The translations under genes and the position numbers were made by a program. Below the pieces are notes generated by a model, which ran no database searches, was not told the origin of the DNA, and saw nothing but the letters and a program-made list of their open reading frames with translations. From Streptomyces sp. SID8352 (GTDB taxonomy: Bacteria > Actinomycetota > Actinomycetes > Streptomycetales > Streptomycetaceae): DNA of 64,000 nucleotides. Each line of letters begins with the position of its first letter. The first letter of the stretch is position 1. Location of the stretch: positions 109,207 through 173,206 of the forward strand of contig NZ_WWGX01000071.1 of the NCBI RefSeq assembly GCF_009862265.1, read 5' to 3'. Shown piece by piece: positions 7,978-17,253 of the stretch.

Positions 7978-8538
7978 GTGAACTCCGCCCTGGTTTTCCT
8001 GGCGGCTGACGGCGAGAAGGAGAACCCTCTCATTCCGCCGTGGCCGGAGATCGTCATCGGCCTCATCGCTTTCGTCATCGTCTTCGGTTTCCTCGCCAAG
8101 AAGCTCCTCCCGACCATCAACAAGGTCCTGGAAGAGCGCCGCGAGGCCATCGAGGGCGGTATCGAGAAGGCCGAGGCCGCGCAGACCGAGGCCCAGAGCG
8201 TCCTTGAGCAGTACAAGGCCCAGCTCGCCGAGGCCCGGCACGAGGCCGCGCGCCTGCGCCAGGAGGCGCAGGAGCAGGGCGCCACGCTCATCGCCGAGAT
8301 GCGCGCGGAAGGCCAGCGGCAGCGTGAGGAGATCATCGCCGCCGGTCACGCCCAGATCGAGGCCGACCGCAAGGCCGCGGCGTCCGCGCTGCGCCAGGAC
8401 GTCGGCTCGCTGGCCACCGAGCTGGCCGGCAAGCTCGTCGGCGAGTCCCTGGAGGACCACGCCCGGCAGTCCCGCGTGATCGACCGCTTCCTCGACGAGC
8501 TGGACGACAAGGCCACGACGGCAGAGGCGACCCGGTGA
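7978..8538 (+). CDS. atpF: F1Fo ATP synthase subunit b
   Basis: Peripheral stalk subunit that holds F1 against rotation. The 186-aa protein has one N-terminal membrane helix (about residues 23-42) followed by a long charged helix (about 45-165) rich in Glu, Ala, Arg and Gln that dimerises. The start is GTG at 7978; the overlapping ATG would stop at once. Its TGA overlaps the GTG proposed for atpH, indicating translational coupling. Confidence 0.95.
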   Translation: MNSALVFLAADGEKENPLIPPWPEIVIGLIAFVIVFGFLAKKLLPTINKVLEERREAIEGGIEKAEAAQTEAQSVLEQYKAQLAEARHEAARLRQEAQEQGATLIAEMRAEGQRQREEIIAAGHAQIEADRKAAASALRQDVGSLATELAGKLVGESLEDHARQSRVIDRFLDELDDKATTAEATR

Positions 8539-9359
8539 GTGGGATGCACGGAGCGAGCCGCGAGGCTCTGGCCGCCGCCCGGGAGCGCCTCGACGCGCTG
8601 ACGGACTCCACCTCGGTGGACCCCGGCACGCTCGCCGACGAGCTGGCCGCCGTCACCGCGCTGCTCGACCGCGAGGTGTCGCTGCGTCGGGTCCTGACCG
8701 ACCCGGCGCAGGGCGGCGAGGCCAAGGCCGAGCTGGTCCAGCGGCTCCTCTCGGGGCAGGTCGGCGGCGCGACCGTCGACCTGGTCTCCGGCACGGTGCG
8801 CTCCCGCTGGTCGCAGTCACGCGACCTGGTGGACGCGCTGGAGGAGCTGGCGAACACCGCCGACCTCACCGCCGCGCAGAAGACGGGCCGTCTCGACGGC
8901 GTGGAGGACGAGCTGTTCCGGTTCGGCCGGATCGTCGCCTCCAGCACCGAGTTGCGCGCCGCGCTCACCAACCGGTCGGCCGGTGCCGCCGCCAAGAGCG
9001 AGCTGCTGCGCAGCCTGCTCGGCGGACGCGCGGACGCCACCACGGAGCGTCTGGTGACGCGCCTGGTGACCGCCCCGCGGGGACGTAGCCTGGAAGCGGG
9101 ACTCGAGTCCCTGTCCCGGCTCGCCGCCGACCGCCGGGACCGCATGGTCGCCGTCGTCACCTCGGCGGTGCCCCTGAGCGACGGGCAGAGGGAGCGCCTG
9201 GGCGCCGCCCTCGCCAAGCTCTACGGGCGCCGGATGCACCTCAACCTCGACGTGGACCCCGAGGTCCTCGGCGGAATCCGGGTGCAGGTCGGTGACGAGG
9301 TCATCAACGGCTCCATCGCGGACCGTCTCGAGGACGCCGGCCGCCGCCTGGCGGGCTAG
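8535..9359 (+). CDS. atpH: F1Fo ATP synthase subunit delta
   Basis: Subunit linking the b stalk to the alpha3beta3 head. The 274-aa length fits the long delta of actinobacteria, compared with about 180 aa in E. coli. The C-terminal family signature is the segment GGIRVQVGDEVINGSIADRL at about residues 248-267. The GTG at 8535 overlaps the atpF stop (GTGA); ATG at 8544 is an alternative that loses three residues. A 152-bp gap separates it from atpA. Confidence 0.94.
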   Translation: MSGMHGASREALAAARERLDALTDSTSVDPGTLADELAAVTALLDREVSLRRVLTDPAQGGEAKAELVQRLLSGQVGGATVDLVSGTVRSRWSQSRDLVDALEELANTADLTAAQKTGRLDGVEDELFRFGRIVASSTELRAALTNRSAGAAAKSELLRSLLGGRADATTERLVTRLVTAPRGRSLEAGLESLSRLAADRRDRMVAVVTSAVPLSDGQRERLGAALAKLYGRRMHLNLDVDPEVLGGIRVQVGDEVINGSIADRLEDAGRRLAG

Positions 9360-9511
9360 CGCCCCCGCGCGGCAGCACAACAAGCAGTAGGTACTTACGA
9401 CGGCCCTGGTTGGGCCGTGCAGAGGATTCACCTCTTATTGGGGGGAGTCCCGAAACGTGGAATACCCCCCAAGTGAAACTTCGGGCCCAACAAGGAGAGC
9501 AGGGAACTCAG

Positions 9512-11101
9512 ATGGCGGAGCTCACGATCCGGCCGGAGGAGATCCGGGATGCGCTGGAGAACTTCGTCCAGTCGTACAAGCCGGACGCGGCCTCGCGCGA
9601 GGAGGTCGGTACGGTCACCCTTGCCGGCGACGGCATCGCCAAGGTGGAGGGTCTTCCCTCGGCCATGGCCAATGAGCTGCTGAAGTTCGAGGACGGCACC
9701 CTCGGCCTCGCCCTCAACCTCGAGGAGCGCGAGATCGGTGCCATCGTCCTCGGTGAGTTCAGCGGCGTCGAGGAGGGGCAGCCGGTCACCCGTACCGGCG
9801 AGGTCCTGTCGGTCGCGGTGGGCGAGGGTTACCTCGGCCGCGTCGTCGACCCCCTCGGCAACCCGATCGACGGCCTCGGCGAGATCGAGACGGAGGGCCG
9901 CCGCGCCCTCGAACTGCAGGCCCCCACGGTCATGCAGCGCAAGTCGGTGCACGAGCCGATGGAGACGGGCTACAAGGCCGTCGACGCCATGACCCCGATC
10001 GGCCGCGGCCAGCGCCAGCTGGTCATCGGCGACCGCCAGACCGGCAAGACCGCCCTGGCCGTCGACACGATCATCAACCAGCGCGACAACTGGCGCACCG
10101 GCGACCCGAACAAGCAGGTCCGCTGCATCTACGTCGCCATCGGCCAGAAGGGCTCCACCATCGCGTCGGTCCGCCGCGCGCTGGAGGAGAACGGCGCGCT
10201 GGAGTACACGACCATCGTGGCCGCCCCGGCGTCCGACCCGGCCGGCTTCAAGTACCTGGCCCCCTACACCGGCTCGGCCATCGGCCAGCACTGGATGTAC
10301 GAGGGCAAGCACGTCCTGATCGTCTTCGACGACCTGTCGAAGCAGGCCGACGCCTACCGCGCCGTGTCGCTGCTGCTGCGCCGCCCGCCGGGCCGCGAGG
10401 CCTACCCCGGCGACGTCTTCTACCTGCACTCCCGGCTGCTGGAGCGCTGCGCCAAGCTCTCCGACGAGATGGGCCGCGGTTCGATGACCGGTCTGCCGAT
10501 CGTCGAGACGAAGGCCAACGACGTCTCGGCGTTCATCCCGACCAACGTCATCTCCATCACCGACGGCCAGTGCTTCCTGGAGTCCGACCTGTTCAACGCC
10601 GGCCAGCGCCCGGCCCTGAACGTCGGCATCTCGGTCTCCCGCGTCGGTGGCTCCGCCCAGCACAAGGCCATGAAGCAGGTCTCCGGCCGACTGCGCGTGG
10701 ACCTCGCCCAGTTCCGTGAGCTGGAGGCGTTCGCCGCCTTCGGTTCCGACCTGGACGCCGCGTCCAAGTCCCAGCTGGAGCGCGGTCAGCGCATGGTCGA
10801 GCTGCTGAAGCAGGACCAGTACCAGCCGATGGCCACCGAGGACCAGGTCGTCTCCGTCTGGGCCGGCACCACCGGCAAGATGGACGACGTGCCGGTCGCG
10901 GACATCCGCCGCTTCGAGAAGGAGCTGCTGGAGCACCTGCACCGCCAGGAGCAGGGCCTCATGACCTCCATCCGCGAGGGCGGCAAGATGTCGGACGACA
11001 CCCTGGGGGCCGTCGCCGAGGCCATCGCCGCGTTCAAGAAGCAGTTCGAGACCTCGGACGGCAAGCTGCTCGGCGAGGACGCCCCGTCCGCCGCCAAGTG
11101 A
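9512..11101 (+). CDS. atpA: F1Fo ATP synthase subunit alpha
   Basis: Non-catalytic nucleotide-binding subunit of the F1 hexamer; 529 aa. The N-terminal beta barrel is followed by the P-loop GDRQTGKT (near residue 170), LIVFDDLSKQA, and the conserved region SRVGGSAQ with its arginine. The ATG at 9512 (AELTIRPEEIRDALE) lies after GGAG; the frame is open upstream to 9410, but those codons do not resemble the family. The C-terminal extension after DTLGAV is typical of actinobacterial alpha subunits. The gene is followed by atpG after 21 bp. Confidence 0.97.
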   Translation: MAELTIRPEEIRDALENFVQSYKPDAASREEVGTVTLAGDGIAKVEGLPSAMANELLKFEDGTLGLALNLEEREIGAIVLGEFSGVEEGQPVTRTGEVLSVAVGEGYLGRVVDPLGNPIDGLGEIETEGRRALELQAPTVMQRKSVHEPMETGYKAVDAMTPIGRGQRQLVIGDRQTGKTALAVDTIINQRDNWRTGDPNKQVRCIYVAIGQKGSTIASVRRALEENGALEYTTIVAAPASDPAGFKYLAPYTGSAIGQHWMYEGKHVLIVFDDLSKQADAYRAVSLLLRRPPGREAYPGDVFYLHSRLLERCAKLSDEMGRGSMTGLPIVETKANDVSAFIPTNVISITDGQCFLESDLFNAGQRPALNVGISVSRVGGSAQHKAMKQVSGRLRVDLAQFRELEAFAAFGSDLDAASKSQLERGQRMVELLKQDQYQPMATEDQVVSVWAGTTGKMDDVPVADIRRFEKELLEHLHRQEQGLMTSIREGGKMSDDTLGAVAEAIAAFKKQFETSDGKLLGEDAPSAAK

Positions 11102-11122
11102 CGTAAGGAAGGGACCTGACTC

Positions 11123-12039
11123 ATGGGAGCCCAGCTCCGGGTCTACAAGCGTCGCATCCGATCCGTCACCGCGACCAAGAAGATCACCAAGGCGATGGAG
11201 ATGATCGCCGCCTCGCGCGTCGTCAAGGCGCAGCGCAAGGTGGCGGCCTCCACGCCGTACGCGCAGGAACTGACCCGCGCGGTCACGGCGGTCGGCACCG
11301 GGTCGAACACCAGGCACCCGCTGACCACGGAGGCGGAGAACCCGTCCCGTGCCGCGGTCCTGCTCCTCACGAGCGACCGCGGTCTGGCCGGCGCCTTCAA
11401 CTCCAACGCCATCAAGGCCGCGGAGCAGCTCACCACGCGCCTTGAGCGCGAGGGCAAGCAGGTCGACACGTACATCGTCGGCCGGCGCGGCGTCGCCCAC
11501 TACAACTTCCGCGAGCGCACGATCTCGGAGTCGTGGACGGGCTTCACCGACGAGCCGGTCTACGGGGACGCCAAGCTGGTCGCGGCCCCGCTGATCGAGT
11601 CCATCGAGAAGGACACGGCGGACGGCGGGGTGGACGAGCTCCACATCGTCTACACCGAGTTCGTCTCGATGATGACCCAGACGGCGGTCGACGCCCGGCT
11701 GCTGCCGCTGCGTCTCGACGAGGTGGCGACGGAGTCCGGGGCGAAGGGCGAGATCCTTCCGCTCTACGACTTCGAGCCGTCCGGGGAGGACGTCCTCGAC
11801 GCCCTGCTGCCGCGCTACGTCGAGAGCCGGATCTACAACGCGCTGCTCCAGTCGGCGGCCTCGAAGCACGCCGCCACGCGGCGCGCGATGAAGTCGGCCA
11901 CCGACAACGCGGGCGAGCTGATCAACACGCTCTCCCGCCTTGCCAACGCGGCCCGCCAGGCCGAAATCACCCAGGAAATCAGCGAGATCGTCGGTGGCGC
12001 CAGCGCCCTGGCCGACGCGACCGCGGGGAGTGACAACTA

Positions 12040-12040
<1 letters not shown>
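11123..12040 (+). CDS. atpG: F1Fo ATP synthase subunit gamma
   Basis: Central rotor shaft of F1; 305 aa. The N-terminal helix carries RVYKRRIRSVTATKKITKA with the AMEMIAASR segment, then the family motif LLTSDRGLAGAFNSN, and the C-terminal helix ATDNAGELINTLSRLANAAR that enters the head. The stop codon shares one base with the atpD start (TAATG), so translation of gamma and beta is coupled. Confidence 0.96.
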
Positions 12041-13476
<1,436 letters not shown>

Positions 13477-13492
13477 GCCGTGCGCTCGTCGT

Positions 13493-13543
13493 GAGCCCCC
13501 CCGGGGCTCGCACCGGAGGGGGCGGGCACGTCCCGCCCCCTCC
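13493..13543 (+). terminator. Two consecutive hairpins between atpD and atpC
   Basis: The first stem is GAGCCCC/GGGGCTC (13493-13509, loop CCC). The second is GGAGGGGGCGGG/CCCGCCCCCTCC (13515-13543, 12 perfect pairs, loop CACGT). No T tract follows. They may partly terminate transcription or protect the 3' end of the upstream message, reducing epsilon relative to beta. Confidence 0.6.
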
Positions 13544-13609
13544 TTCACGCCCATTAGACTTGTAACCAACACCCGGCTCCACGGCCGGGTGGTGACCCGA
13601 GGAGCCACC

Positions 13610-13984
13610 TTGGCTGCTGAGCTGCACGTCGCGCTGGTCGCGGCCGACCGAGAGGTCTGGTCCGGCGAGGCCACCCTGGTCGTCGCGCGCACCACGTCCG
13701 GCGACATCGGCGTCATGCCCGGTCACCAGCCGCTGCTCGGTGTGCTGGAGTCGGGCCCGGTGACCATCCGTACGAGCGGGGGAGGGACGGTCGTCGCCGC
13801 GGTGCACGGCGGTTTCATCTCGTTCGCGGACGACAAGCTGTCGCTGCTGGCCGAGATCGCCGAACTGTCGGACGAGATCGATGTCCAGCGTGCGGAGCGG
13901 GCGCTCGAGCGCGCGAAGTCGGAGGCCGACGCCTCCGCCGAGCGTCGTGCGGACGTCCGTCTGCGCGCGGCGGCGGGGCGCTGA
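13610..13984 (+). CDS. atpC: F1Fo ATP synthase subunit epsilon
   Basis: Rotor subunit that couples gamma to the c-ring and can inhibit ATP hydrolysis. The product is 124 aa, with an N-terminal beta sandwich (ELHVALVAADREVWSGEA, GDIGVMPGHQPLLGVLESGPV) and a C-terminal helical hairpin rich in Ala, Arg and Glu. The start is TTG at 13610, chosen because GAGGAG sits five bases before it and the family normally begins with the AELHV strand; the frame is open to a GTG at 13589. It follows the double hairpin and closes the operon. Confidence 0.94.
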   Translation: MAAELHVALVAADREVWSGEATLVVARTTSGDIGVMPGHQPLLGVLESGPVTIRTSGGGTVVAAVHGGFISFADDKLSLLAEIAELSDEIDVQRAERALERAKSEADASAERRADVRLRAAAGR

Positions 13985-14024
13985 ACCACAGCACTGTGCT
14001 ATAGCGTCGTACCGTGACGTCACT

Positions 14025-14068
14025 CAGCCGCGGCTGGGACCGGAGCCATCCGGACCCGGCCGCGGCTG
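14025..14068 (+). terminator. Terminator of the atp operon
   Basis: Arms CAGCCGCGGC and GCCGCGGCTG (14025-14034 and 14059-14068) pair perfectly, with inner GGG-CCC and CCGGA-TCCGG pairs. A run of six T follows at 14083-14088, an unusually classical terminator for this genome. Confidence 0.8.
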
Positions 14069-14120
14069 AGGCAGATCCGGGTGTTTTTTCCGTTCCGTTA
14101 CCAATTGGACGAGGAGGTCG

Positions 14121-14570
14121 GTGCCGATGATCCTCGCTCTGACTGTGTGCGGAGCCGTCGTCGCCCTCGTGGTGGTGGGGCTGTTCGTCTTCGGCCTGCG
14201 CCGCAGGCTGATCCAGCGCTCGGGCGGCACCTTCGACTGCTCGCTGCGCTGGGACGCGCCCGGCCGGGGCGACGCCGGCAAGGGCTGGGCGTACGGGGTG
14301 GCCCGCTACAACGGCGACCGCGTCGAGTGGTACCGGGTCTTCTCCTACTCCCCGCGCCCCCGCCGCGTCCTGGAGCGTTCCGCCATCGAGGTCGCCGGCC
14401 GCCGTCTTCCCGACGGCGAGGAGGAACTGGCCCTGCTCTCCGACGCGGTCGTGCTCACCTGTCTGCACCGCGGAACCCGCCTCGAACTGGCCATGAGCGA
14501 AGACGCGCTGACCGGATTTCTCGCGTGGCTGGAAGCAGCCCCGCCCGGTCAGCGCGTCAACGTCGCTTGA
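14121..14570 (+). CDS. DUF2550 family membrane-anchored protein
   Basis: A 149-aa protein with one N-terminal transmembrane helix (about residues 3-25), a basic stop-transfer (RRRLIQR), and a compact cytoplasmic domain containing FDCSLRW, GKGWAYGVARYNGDRVEWYRVFS and a C-terminal LAMSEDALTGFLAWLE. This matches DUF2550, which is found next to atpC across actinobacteria, including mycobacteria. No enzymatic motif is visible; a small phosphoinositide- or lipid-binding-like role cannot be claimed from sequence. GTG at 14121 follows GAGGAGG; ATG at 14127 is an alternative. It ends 72 bp before the convergent chitinase gene. Confidence 0.85.
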   Translation: MPMILALTVCGAVVALVVVGLFVFGLRRRLIQRSGGTFDCSLRWDAPGRGDAGKGWAYGVARYNGDRVEWYRVFSYSPRPRRVLERSAIEVAGRRLPDGEEELALLSDAVVLTCLHRGTRLELAMSEDALTGFLAWLEAAPPGQRVNVA

Positions 14571-14588
14571 ACGATCTTCAGTTGTCGT

Positions 14589-14628
14589 ACCAGGAGCTAG
14601 CCGGGCTCACCAGGAGCTAGCCGGGCTC
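14589..14628. repeat. 20-bp perfect direct repeat, two copies
   Basis: ACCAGGAGCTAGCCGGGCTC occurs twice head to tail in the gap between two convergent genes (DUF2550 and chiC). It includes the CTAG tetramer, rare in high-GC genomes. No function is apparent. Confidence 0.9.
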
Positions 14629-14641
14629 AGGAGCCGTGGAG

Positions 14642-16477
14642 TCAGGACTTCAGTCCGCTGTCCATGGCGGCCACGAGCTCGCCGTTCGCGGTGTCACCGC
14701 TGAACTCCCAGAAGAAGGCGCCGCCGAGCTTCTGCTGGTTGGCCCAGCTCATCTTCGCCTTGATGGTGGCGGGGGTGTCGTAGGACCACCAGTTGGTGCC
14801 GCACTTGGCGTAGGCGGTACCGGCGATGGTGCCGGTCGACGGGCAGCTGTTCTTCAGGACCTTGTAGTCCTCGATGCCGGCCTCGTAGGTGCCGGGAGCG
14901 GCGCCGGTGGCGCTGCCGCCCGGGGTGGCCTGCGTGACGCCGGTCCAGCCGCGGCCGTAGAAGCCGATGCCGATCAGGAGCTTGCTGGCCGGGACACCCT
15001 TGGCCTTGAACTTCGCCATCGCGTCAGCGGTGTTGAAGCCCTGCTGGGGGATGCCGTCGTACGCGGTCAGCGGCGAGTGGGGGGCCGTCGGACCGGTCTT
15101 GTCCCAGGCGCCGAAGAAGTCGTACGTCATGACGTTGTACCAGTCGATGTACTTCGCGGCCTCGCCGTAGTCGGCGGCGTCGATCTTGCCACCGGTGGAG
15201 GCGTCGGCGGTGGTGGCCGCCGTGACCAGGTCGCTGCCGAACTCGGCACGCATGGCCTTCATCATCTCGCTGAAGGCGTTCTTGCTGCTGGTCGTGTCAC
15301 AGTCCAGACCGCAGGCGTTCGGGTACTCCCAGTCCAGGTCGATGCCGTCGAAGACATCGGCCCAGCGCGGGTCCTCGACCAGGGCGCGGCAGGACTTCGC
15401 GAAGGCGGTGGGGTTCTTCACAGCCTGCGGGAAGCCGCCGGACCAGGTCCAGCCACCGAAGGACCACAGGATCTTGATCTTCGGGTACTTGGCCTTCAGC
15501 TTGCGGAGCTGGTTGAAGTTGCCGCGCAGCGGCTGGTCCCAGGTGTCCGCGACGCCGTCGACGGAGTCGGCGGCGGTGTACGCCTTGTCGTAGTCGGCGT
15601 ACGAGTCACCGATCGTGCACTTGCCGTTCTGCACGTTGCCGAAGGCGTAGTTGATGTGCGTGATCTTCGCGGCGGAGCCGGAGGTGACCAGGTTCTTCAC
15701 GTGGTAGTTGCGCCCGTAGACGCCCCACTGGATGAAGTAGCCGAGGTTGACCTTGCTGCCGCCGGTGCCACCGCCACCGTCGTCGCCGCCACCACCGGTG
15801 GTGGTGACCTTGACGGCGCCGCTGAGCGGACCGGTCTGGTCCGCGGTGTCGCGGGCCTTGATGGTGTACGAGTAGTCCGTGCCCTTGGTGAGGCCGTTGT
15901 CCGTGTACGTGGTGGTGTTGACGGTGGCGACCGTCAGCCCGTCACGCAGGACGTCGTAGTTCTTGACGCCCTTGTCGTCCGTCGCCGCCGCCCAGGTGAG
16001 CTTCACCGAGGTGTCGGTGATGTTCGAGGCGGTGGGCGTGCCGGGGGCCGAGGGGGCCTCGTCGCCGGGGGTGTCGTTGCCGTCGCAGCTGCCGCCGTTG
16101 AGCTTGCAGCCGGACGGGTTGCCCGGGCCGGTGCCGTTGAAGCCGAAGGAGACCGACGCCCCGGGGGCGAGGGTGCCGTTCCAGCCGACGTTCTTGGCGG
16201 TCCAGTGGGTGCCACTGCTGGTGACCTGGGCGTCCCAGGCCGAACCGACGCTGGTGCCGGCGGGGAAGTCCCACTCGACGGTCCACGAGTTGATCGTCGT
16301 GGTGCCGGTGTTCTTCACCGTCCAGTTGCCACCGAAGCCACTACCCCAGTCCGAGGTCTTGGTGAAGGTGGCGGTCGCGCCCGCGGCCGCCTGAGCGGGA
16401 CTCGCGAGGCCGACCATGCCGGCGAGGGGGAGAGCCAGGGTCGCGGCCATCGCCGCGGCTCTGTACCTGAAGCGCAT
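14642..16477 (-). CDS. chiC: Secreted chitinase, CBM2-FnIII-GH18
   Basis: An extracellular endochitinase of 611 aa. A Sec signal peptide (MRFRYRAAAMAATLALPLAG..., ending APAQA-like at about residue 30) precedes a CBM2 carbohydrate-binding module (about 31-128), a fibronectin type III domain (about 139-225), a Gly/Asp linker and a GH18 catalytic domain (about 244-610). The catalytic DxxDxDxE motif is FDGIDLDWEYP near residues 376-386, with the Glu as proton donor. Length and order match the Streptomyces ChiC/Chi63 type. The ATG at 16477 has AAAGGAGG six bases upstream; an upstream ATG at 16513 would spoil the signal peptide. Expression is expected to respond to chitin through the repeats at 16551-16583 and the adjacent chiS/chiR. 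Confidence 0.95.
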   Translation of the reverse strand: MRFRYRAAAMAATLALPLAGMVGLASPAQAAAGATATFTKTSDWGSGFGGNWTVKNTGTTTINSWTVEWDFPAGTSVGSAWDAQVTSSGTHWTAKNVGWNGTLAPGASVSFGFNGTGPGNPSGCKLNGGSCDGNDTPGDEAPSAPGTPTASNITDTSVKLTWAAATDDKGVKNYDVLRDGLTVATVNTTTYTDNGLTKGTDYSYTIKARDTADQTGPLSGAVKVTTTGGGGDDGGGGTGGSKVNLGYFIQWGVYGRNYHVKNLVTSGSAAKITHINYAFGNVQNGKCTIGDSYADYDKAYTAADSVDGVADTWDQPLRGNFNQLRKLKAKYPKIKILWSFGGWTWSGGFPQAVKNPTAFAKSCRALVEDPRWADVFDGIDLDWEYPNACGLDCDTTSSKNAFSEMMKAMRAEFGSDLVTAATTADASTGGKIDAADYGEAAKYIDWYNVMTYDFFGAWDKTGPTAPHSPLTAYDGIPQQGFNTADAMAKFKAKGVPASKLLIGIGFYGRGWTGVTQATPGGSATGAAPGTYEAGIEDYKVLKNSCPSTGTIAGTAYAKCGTNWWSYDTPATIKAKMSWANQQKLGGAFFWEFSGDTANGELVAAMDSGLKS

Positions 16478-16541
16478 GCTGCGCCTCCTTTGTGGGGATG
16501 TTGTTGTGGGCATGACTGAGCCTCATGCCCGCAGTGCCGCG

Positions 16542-16583
16542 AGAATAGAAAGGTCTGGACCAGAGGTCAATAGGTCTGGACCA
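16542..16583 (-). promoter_or_regulatory. chiC promoter with paired 12-bp direct repeats
   Basis: On the minus strand, -35 TTGACC (16565-16570) and -10 TATTCT (16542-16547) are separated by 17 bp. Two exact copies of TGGTCCAGACCT (16572-16583 and 16551-16562) lie 21 bp apart, flanking the -35 box. This is the arrangement described for Streptomyces chitinase promoters that mediates chitin induction and glucose repression, and the repeats resemble DasR sites. Confidence 0.85.
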
Positions 16584-16611
16584 CTGCCGAGGAAACCGGC
16601 CGCGAATCCGG

Positions 16612-17253
16612 CTAGATACCCAACTCCTGCGCGAGCACCGCCGCTTGCACCCGGCTGCGCAGCTCCAGCTTCGCCAGAAGGCGGCTGACGTGCGTCTTCA
16701 CCGTCGCCTCGGCCATCCCGAGCCGCTCGGCGACGGCCGCGTTCGACAGTCCCCGGCCGAGACAGGAAAGAACTTCCCGTTCCCGCCGCGTCAGGGTGTC
16801 GAGGACGGCCGGATCGGCGCCGGAGCCCCGGCCGGGCCGCGCGGCGAACTCCGCGATCAGCCGCCGGGTCACCCCCGGGGCGACGACGCCCTCTCCGCCG
16901 GCGACCGTGCGCACCGCCGCGATCAGCTCCCGCGCCTCGGCGTTCTTCAGCAGGAAGCCGGCCGCGCCCGCCCGCAGCGCCCCGAAGAGGTACTCGTCCA
17001 GGTCGAAGGTGGTCAGCACCAGCACGTCGGCCAGCCTCTCCGCGGTGATCAGCCGGGTCGCCGACACCCCGTCCAGCCGGGGCATCTGAAGATCCATCAG
17101 CACCACGTCGGGGCGCAGCTCCCGGGCCAGCTCCACCGCCCGCTCGCCGTCCGCCGCCTCGCCCGCCACCTCGATGTCCGGGGCGCTGCCGAGGATCAGC
17201 ACCAGCCCGGCCCGGACGGCCGACTGGTCCTCGGCGACGAGTACACGGATCAC
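16612..17253 (-). CDS. chiR: Response regulator, NarL/LuxR type, chitinase control
   Basis: A 213-aa two-domain regulator. The receiver domain (about 1-120) has the acidic pair in VLVAEDQ, phospho-acceptor Asp in DVVLMDLQMP (Asp54) and the conserved Lys in GFLLKNAEA. The DNA-binding half carries LTRREREVLSCLGRGLSNAAVAE, a LuxR helix-turn-helix. Its GTG start overlaps the stop of the kinase gene (GTGA). By position directly upstream of chiC it corresponds to ChiR, known from S. coelicolor to be needed for chiC induction; the assignment is by synteny and family. Confidence 0.85.
   Translation of the reverse strand: MIRVLVAEDQSAVRAGLVLILGSAPDIEVAGEAADGERAVELARELRPDVVLMDLQMPRLDGVSATRLITAERLADVLVLTTFDLDEYLFGALRAGAAGFLLKNAEARELIAAVRTVAGGEGVVAPGVTRRLIAEFAARPGRGSGADPAVLDTLTRREREVLSCLGRGLSNAAVAERLGMAEATVKTHVSRLLAKLELRSRVQAAVLAQELGI

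Noticed and set aside
9428..11869. Open frame of 813 codons opposite atpA and atpG
   Set aside because: Both plus-strand genes are certain; the minus frame has the typical composition of a high-GC shadow.
14636..16519. 627-codon plus-strand frame over chiC
   Set aside because: Antisense to a complete chitinase with signal peptide and domains; no independent support.
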